Below are positions 60,009 through 64,000 of a stretch of 64,000 nucleotides of DNA, one piece after another (position 1 is the stretch's first letter; each line of letters begins with the position of its first letter). Below the pieces are notes generated by a model. That model searched no databases and was not told where the DNA came from. It was given only the letters and a program-made list of their open reading frames with translations. Location: the NCBI GenBank assembly GCA_016205975.1, contig JACQSK010000021.1, positions 1 through 64,000 on the forward strand, given 5' to 3'. The translations under genes and the position numbers were made by a program. The stretch comes from Candidatus Uhrbacteria bacterium. Lineage in GTDB: Bacteria > Patescibacteria > ABY1 > SG8-24 > GWF2-40-263.

Positions 60009-62195
60009 CTAGTCGAACCGGATCGTCTGCCCAGACCGTACCGCGCCTGTCGCGGGAGTCGAGGGTCTTGGCGCGGGCGATGGCGCATAGGCGGGCCTCG
60101 CCCGAAGGACGGGCACGGCCGAGGGAGCCCCTGCTCCCGCATTGGGTATCGATGGCGGTGCAAGGGGCGTCGAAGGTACATGGGTTCCATTTGGAACAGG
60201 AGCGCCGCCGCCTTTTTTCCCGCGCCGCCGCCGCTTCTTTTTCGCCGCGCCGTCCGATCCTTCTGCGCTTGGTGCAAACTCCCGCTTCGCCTCAGGACGA
60301 GGCACGGAGGACTCTTGCTTGCGCGCCTCACGAATCTTATTCAAACACTCCTCGCAGTACGCCGGGCGCGAGCGATCCAATTTGACGCTCGTATGAAATG
60401 CCTTTCCGCAATCTGCACAGTGATAGGGTTGAGAGGGCGACGGCGTCCCAGAGGTGAGATTCTCAGGGCCTTTAGGCCCTTCCGGAGGAATGCCGAGGAC
60501 GAGATTCTCAGGGCCTTTAGGCCCGTCCGGAGGAACGCCCCTAAAGGGGCTTTGAATTACGGAGGGCGCAAGCGCCGCGAGACTCACGGGCGGCTCAGGT
60601 GAAACCTTCTCCACCGGTGCGCCTTCCGTGGGCTTGGGTACGGGAGAACTCGACGGACTTGCCGTTGCTGACGCGGAGGCAGGCTTGGGCACGAACGGTC
60701 TGGATTTCTTTCCTCCCTTGCGTTCCTCGCGCACCAGCTCAATGCAGTCATCGCAATAAATCGGCCGCGAGCGGTCCAGCTCCACCGGCAGGATGATCTC
60801 CTTGTCGCAACGCGAACATTTGTATTCGAACCGCGGCTTCTTGCTTTCCTTGGACGCTTTCTTTTTATCCTCAGCGGCCTTCAGCAGAGTGTCCATGTCC
60901 GCTCCCTCCATGCCGCTCCATTGCAAAATCTTTTCCTCAATCACGCTCCTGGGCTGCGCATAACGCTCGCGCGAGACCTTGATAACTTTCTCCTGCGAGT
61001 GCGTCACCTGGGCGATCGGCGGCAAGGTGATGGCCGAGAAGGGCTGGCTCGTCACACCGTCGATCAAAAGCTTAATGTAGACGTTGTACTTGGGCAGGTT
61101 GATGACGTCCTCAGGCGTGAAGCGCGGCATGAACTCGGTCTCCATGAACGTCGCGTCCGGCGAGCCGACGCGGAATGTGATGATCGTCCCGACGTTTCCG
61201 AACACGGCATCGCGCACTTCCTCGCTCAGCTGCGCGACGTACTGGTGCGCCATGGTCAAACACAGGCGGTACTTACGCGCCTCGGACAAAATACTCGCGA
61301 ACGATTCCACGGCAAAATTTTGGAACTCATCCACATAGAGATAAAAATCCTTGCGCTCCTCCTCAGGAATCTCCACGCGCTCCATGGCCGCCAGCTGCAT
61401 CTTAGTGATGAGGAGTCCCCCCAGCAGACGCGAGTTGTCCTCGCCGATTCTTCCCTTCGACAAATTGATGATGAAGATTTTTTCCGAATCCATGATCTCG
61501 CGCACGTTGATGGTGGACTTCACCTGCGCCACGATGTTACGGATGACGACCGCCGAGAGGAACTGACCGATCTTGTTTTGGATCGGCGCCACGGCCTCCT
61601 GCGCGTACTTTTCGTTATAAGAAGCGAACTCCACCAGCCAGAACTGCTTGACGACCGGATCCTTCACATTGCCAACGATGCGCTTGCGGAACTCGGCATC
61701 GGAAAGCAGACGGTTGATGCCCAAGAGCGTCTGGCCGGGATTATCCAAGAGCGCCAAGAGTGTGTTGTTCAAAATATATTCCATGCGGCTGGACCACATG
61801 TTCTCCCAAATTTTCTGGAACACGCCCATCATGCCGGAGACGACCAGGTGCTTGTGGCTGTCGCTCACGGCCTCCAAAATATTGAAGCCGACCGGAAACT
61901 CCATGTCCGCCGGATTGAAGTACACCACGTCGTTCATGCGCCAGCTGGGAATAAAATCAATAAGCCGCTCGGCCGTGTCGCCGTGGGGATCCACGTACGC
62001 GCAGCCGTGGCCCGCGTAGATGTCCGACAAGATGAGGTTCTCCAGGAGCACCGTCTTGCCCATGCCCGTCTTTCCAATCACATATACATGACGGCGGCGG
62101 TCGTCGGTCTTGATGCCGAACTTGGTCATCTTGTTGCGGAAGTTCGTCTTCGCAAAATAGTTGACCTCGTGGTCGTGGTCATGGTTGTACGACAT
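60009..62195 (-). CDS. VirD4/TraG-like ATPase with two zinc ribbons and a Pro-rich tail
   Basis: A 728-residue soluble ATPase. Walker A is YVIGKTGMGKTVLLEN (about residues 39-54), Walker B YLYVDEFQNF (about 288), then the coupling-protein-like motif LTMAHQYVAQL. C-terminal to the motor are two C-x2-C...C-x2-C ribbons of similar sequence (YKCSRCDKE...YCDDC about 457-485 and YHCADCGKA...YCEEC about 597-625), separated by a Pro/Ser-rich linker with a 15-residue repeat. No transmembrane helix, unlike VirD4, so membrane contact is probably through the protein encoded just upstream. Confidence 0.85.
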   Translation of the reverse strand: MSYNHDHDHEVNYFAKTNFRNKMTKFGIKTDDRRRHVYVIGKTGMGKTVLLENLILSDIYAGHGCAYVDPHGDTAERLIDFIPSWRMNDVVYFNPADMEFPVGFNILEAVSDSHKHLVVSGMMGVFQKIWENMWSSRMEYILNNTLLALLDNPGQTLLGINRLLSDAEFRKRIVGNVKDPVVKQFWLVEFASYNEKYAQEAVAPIQNKIGQFLSAVVIRNIVAQVKSTINVREIMDSEKIFIINLSKGRIGEDNSRLLGGLLITKMQLAAMERVEIPEEERKDFYLYVDEFQNFAVESFASILSEARKYRLCLTMAHQYVAQLSEEVRDAVFGNVGTIITFRVGSPDATFMETEFMPRFTPEDVINLPKYNVYIKLLIDGVTSQPFSAITLPPIAQVTHSQEKVIKVSRERYAQPRSVIEEKILQWSGMEGADMDTLLKAAEDKKKASKESKKPRFEYKCSRCDKEIILPVELDRSRPIYCDDCIELVREERKGGKKSRPFVPKPASASATASPSSSPVPKPTEGAPVEKVSPEPPVSLAALAPSVIQSPFRGVPPDGPKGPENLVLGIPPEGPKGPENLTSGTPSPSQPYHCADCGKAFHTSVKLDRSRPAYCEECLNKIREARKQESSVPRPEAKREFAPSAEGSDGAAKKKRRRRGKKGGGAPVPNGTHVPSTPLAPPSIPNAGAGAPSAVPVLRARPAYAPSPAPRPSTPATGAVRSGQTIRFD
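60456..60539. repeat. 45-bp direct repeat within the ATPase linker
   Basis: Two near-identical copies of 39 bp (60456-60494 and 60501-60539, period 45 bp) code for P-P-D/E-GPKGPENL repeats. Each copy contains the palindrome AGGGCC-TTTA-GGCCCT. The frame is kept. Confidence 0.9.
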
Positions 62196-62198
62196 AGC

Positions 62199-63827
62199 TC
62201 ACGTGGGAAGGTTAGGTGGAACAAAGCCATCGTCATTCGTGTCGGCGTTCTCTTCGGTAGGCGCAACAGGATGCGGGAGCGTCTCGGAGAGCGGCTCGTC
62301 CGACTCGGGCTCAGCAATCCCCGCGCCAAGAAACGACGGCGCGCCTTCTTCCTCAGGCGCAAAAATATCCGGCGCGCCAGGCAGCGACTGCTCGACAAAC
62401 GTCATGGGGAGTCCCGCGGGCGGTTCGCCGCGCTTGGACTCGCTCTTCTTCACGAGCGGCGCCTTGATCGAGATGGCTGGGAAGTGCCAGAGCGTGGCCA
62501 GCTCCTCGGTGTTCAAAAAAACAGGATTCGCGCCGATGCCCCAGCCGCGTTTTTTGTAGCCGGTCATGAGGGTCTTCTGTTTTTTCGTGTAAACCCAGCG
62601 CATCCAAAAATAATCGTCCTTGGGGACCTGCGGGATGTACAGCGTAAACTTGTTCAGGTTCAGGTGCGTAAACTGGCTCCAGATGCCCTTCACAATGCCC
62701 GTGCGCTCGACTTTCACAAACGCGTTCTTCTTGGCAATGTAGATCACACGGATCTTCACGCCCAGCCCGACTTTGCCCGCCTTGAGCAAAATCGCTTCCG
62801 CCTCCTCTTTCTGCGCAGGCGAGATCTTAAACGCCTTCCAAACGTCCGCTTCTTTCGCCTCGCCCCCAGGAAGCAACAGGCCGCTGAGATCCACATCCAT
62901 CGCCTCTTTCAGAATCTCGTTGGGAATCGTCAGGAGCGACTCGGACGCTGAATCGAGAAAACTCTTTTTCTTTTTCTCCTCCACACCATACATGGTGTTC
63001 ACATACTTCAATCCCTTTTTCATCCAATCGTTGGTCGAAGGCTGCGCCAAAATCTGAATCCAAAAATGCTCGCCGGGGCGCATCGTCGCCAGCTGTTCGA
63101 GCGTGTATCCCAACGGATCCTTGATCTCCTGCGAGATGCGATCCTCAAAGTTCACGTACGTGCGGATGGGGTACATGGAGTCGCGGTCGAGCGTCATCTC
63201 TCCGCCCCACATCTCGTACTCGTCGTTGGGATAGTCGGACGGAAACGCGAGCGTGTAGTCCTCGATCTCGCTGATCTGGGCATCGGGATAGTGGGCATAG
63301 ATGCCTGCTTCGACCACGTCGCGGAACCGCGTTTGCGTGCGGATCACAAATTGGATATACCCCTCCGTCGAGACGATCTCAAACGAAAAAACCGGATGGA
63401 GCTTTCCGTCGATCCAGATTTCCTTCCAGGTGAGCGAGGACTTCGTGCCGTAGAGGTTCGCGTAAAAGTTTTCCATGGCCTTGGGCGTCTGCTCGGTCAT
63501 GGAGGGAACATCCACAGCCAGGTAGGTGAACTTGAGCTTTGCCGAGTACAGCCCTTGGCGGTAGTCCTGCCAGACAATGGTGAATCCCCAGGCGAGCGTC
63601 ACGGCGATCGGAATCCATCCAAACCAAATCAGGAAGTCAAAAAGAATGGCATCAATGGGCTGGTCAAAGTAGGAAGCCGACTGGGCAGCCGCGGTTGTCG
63701 CTTGTCCGATGATCGGGATCGCAAAAAAAGAAAACATAAAGAGGGTCGAGACTAGTATAACAAAAAACCGGGGATGAACCCAGTTTTTTTGTTTGTGGAT
63801 GAAGTCGGTTAGACGTTCTTCAACCAT
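62199..63827 (-). CDS. Large membrane protein, partner of the VirD4-like ATPase
   Basis: A 542-residue protein with two N-terminal transmembrane helices (about residues 20-45 and 61-82) and a large soluble domain of about 400 residues (alpha/beta), ending in an acidic Pro-rich tail. No family recognised. Its stop lies three bases before the ATPase start, joined by TGA-GCT-ATG. A GTG at 63836 would add three residues and overlap secF more. The pair probably forms a membrane complex in which this protein anchors the ATPase. Confidence 0.7.
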   Translation of the reverse strand: MVEERLTDFIHKQKNWVHPRFFVILVSTLFMFSFFAIPIIGQATTAAAQSASYFDQPIDAILFDFLIWFGWIPIAVTLAWGFTIVWQDYRQGLYSAKLKFTYLAVDVPSMTEQTPKAMENFYANLYGTKSSLTWKEIWIDGKLHPVFSFEIVSTEGYIQFVIRTQTRFRDVVEAGIYAHYPDAQISEIEDYTLAFPSDYPNDEYEMWGGEMTLDRDSMYPIRTYVNFEDRISQEIKDPLGYTLEQLATMRPGEHFWIQILAQPSTNDWMKKGLKYVNTMYGVEEKKKKSFLDSASESLLTIPNEILKEAMDVDLSGLLLPGGEAKEADVWKAFKISPAQKEEAEAILLKAGKVGLGVKIRVIYIAKKNAFVKVERTGIVKGIWSQFTHLNLNKFTLYIPQVPKDDYFWMRWVYTKKQKTLMTGYKKRGWGIGANPVFLNTEELATLWHFPAISIKAPLVKKSESKRGEPPAGLPMTFVEQSLPGAPDIFAPEEEGAPSFLGAGIAEPESDEPLSETLPHPVAPTEENADTNDDGFVPPNLPT

Positions 63828-64000
63828 TTCTCCCACGCAACTAAAGCGGGGCTGGCAAAAAAGATGGAGGAGTACGTGCCCACGGCGATGCCGATCATGA
63901 GAGCCAGGGCAAAGGGGCGCGTGGTTTCGCCGCCGAAGAAGAAGATGGCGGAGAGGGCTAAGAGGGTTGTAAGTGAGGTATTCAGCGAACGGACGAATGT
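63809..64000 (-). CDS. secF: Protein translocase SecF, C-terminal end (partial)
   Basis: 63 residues before the stop are visible: TFVRSLNTSLTTLLALSAIFFFGGETTRPFALALMIGIAVGTYSSIFFASPALVAW. This is the family's last two transmembrane helices with the G-x2-G-x-YSS-x-F-x-A-x-P signature. SecDF uses the proton gradient to drive late steps of export. The rest lies beyond the window edge. It overlaps the next gene by about 20 bases. Confidence 0.93.
   Translation of the reverse strand, partial: TFVRSLNTSLTTLLALSAIFFFGGETTRPFALALMIGIAVGTYSSIFFASPALVAWEKWLKNV

Noticed and set aside
60921..62951. 676-codon open frame on the plus strand
   Set aside because: Antisense to the VirD4-like ATPase and its partner; rich in Arg, His and Leu as expected from a shadow frame, and no promoter.
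1..64000. Alternative genetic code (UGA as Gly, as in Gracilibacteria)
   Set aside because: Many conserved genes end at TGA at the expected family length, and none reads through it.
1..64000. tRNA or rRNA genes
   Set aside because: All gaps between genes are shorter than about 165 bp and none shows a cloverleaf or TTCRA T-loop arrangement.

Overview
The window is a gene-dense stretch of bacterial chromosome that is GC-rich by eye, uses the standard code (TGA is a frequent stop) and has no gap between genes longer than about 165 bp. No rRNA, tRNA, CRISPR array, IS element or phage gene was found. The content points to a Patescibacteria/CPR-type organism: housekeeping proteins reduced to their minimal domains (RNA polymerase alpha without its C-terminal domain, AlaRS without C-Ala, a PriA homologue without its ATPase motifs), many small membrane or secreted proteins of unknown family, and a VirD4-like ATPase paired with a large membrane protein. 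Placement near the ABY1/Uhrbacteria-type lineages is only a guess.

Layout. 1-355: 3' end of an Ala-rich membrane protein with an in-frame 21-bp minisatellite. 431-7870: complete F1Fo ATP synthase operon (atpI-like, B, E, F, H, A, G, D, C) ending in a beta-carbonic-anhydrase-like gene; a second such gene follows at 8012. 8716-12530: UvrD-type helicase/nuclease, a 112-bp inverted-repeat structure, a DciA/DUF721-like protein and a membrane protein. 12527-18006: rod-shape operon mreB-mreC-mreD-PBP2 and a YibE/F-like protein. 18057-22811: greA, then lysS, a nucleotidyltransferase, a NUDIX protein, alr and ftsQ. 22946-26621 (minus): WecG/TagA-like transferase, gltX, M23 peptidase, small membrane protein. 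26660-34842: CIRCE-controlled clpB, a secreted lysozyme-like repeat protein, a LigB/Memo-like protein, the degenerate PriA, def and fmt. 34850-39595 (minus): flippase, GT4, GT2 and O-antigen-ligase-like genes for a surface polysaccharide. 39667-41657 (minus): two unknown single-gene units. 41744-45399 (minus): infA-rpmJ-rpsM-rpsK-rpsD-rpoA-rplQ-rplM-rpsI. 45514-51861 (minus): GT2, CorA-like, PKD/TSP3 surface protein, murJ, alaS. 51952-53933: RNA uridine methyltransferase and era. 53952-55796: lipoprotein and thioredoxin-like genes divergent from a FecR-like gene. 55827-56705: HAD hydrolase. 56761-64000 (minus): secF (partial), membrane partner, VirD4-like ATPase, uppP, HD phosphohydrolase, mnmA.

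How it works together. Most of the window serves envelope growth (Mre/PBP2, Alr, FtsQ, MurJ, UppP, M23 peptidase, polysaccharide genes), energy (ATP synthase) and translation (ribosomal operon, LysRS, GluRS, AlaRS, Def, Fmt, Era, MnmA).

The most striking signal is in how genes start. Promoters are easy to read, and for eleven transcription units the -10 hexamer ends only 6-10 nt before the start codon, so the mRNAs should be leaderless or nearly so. Nearly all starts have T at -1 (TATG) and no Shine-Dalgarno. Four genes (8012, 40557, 41657, 55827) break the rule: each has a clear Shine-Dalgarno and stands as a single-gene unit, and three of the four (all but the HAD gene) encode poorly characterised proteins. 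These genes, the 16-bp divergent promoter at 55184-55199, the carbonic-anhydrase-like pair and the VirD4-like module are the best candidates for new biology.
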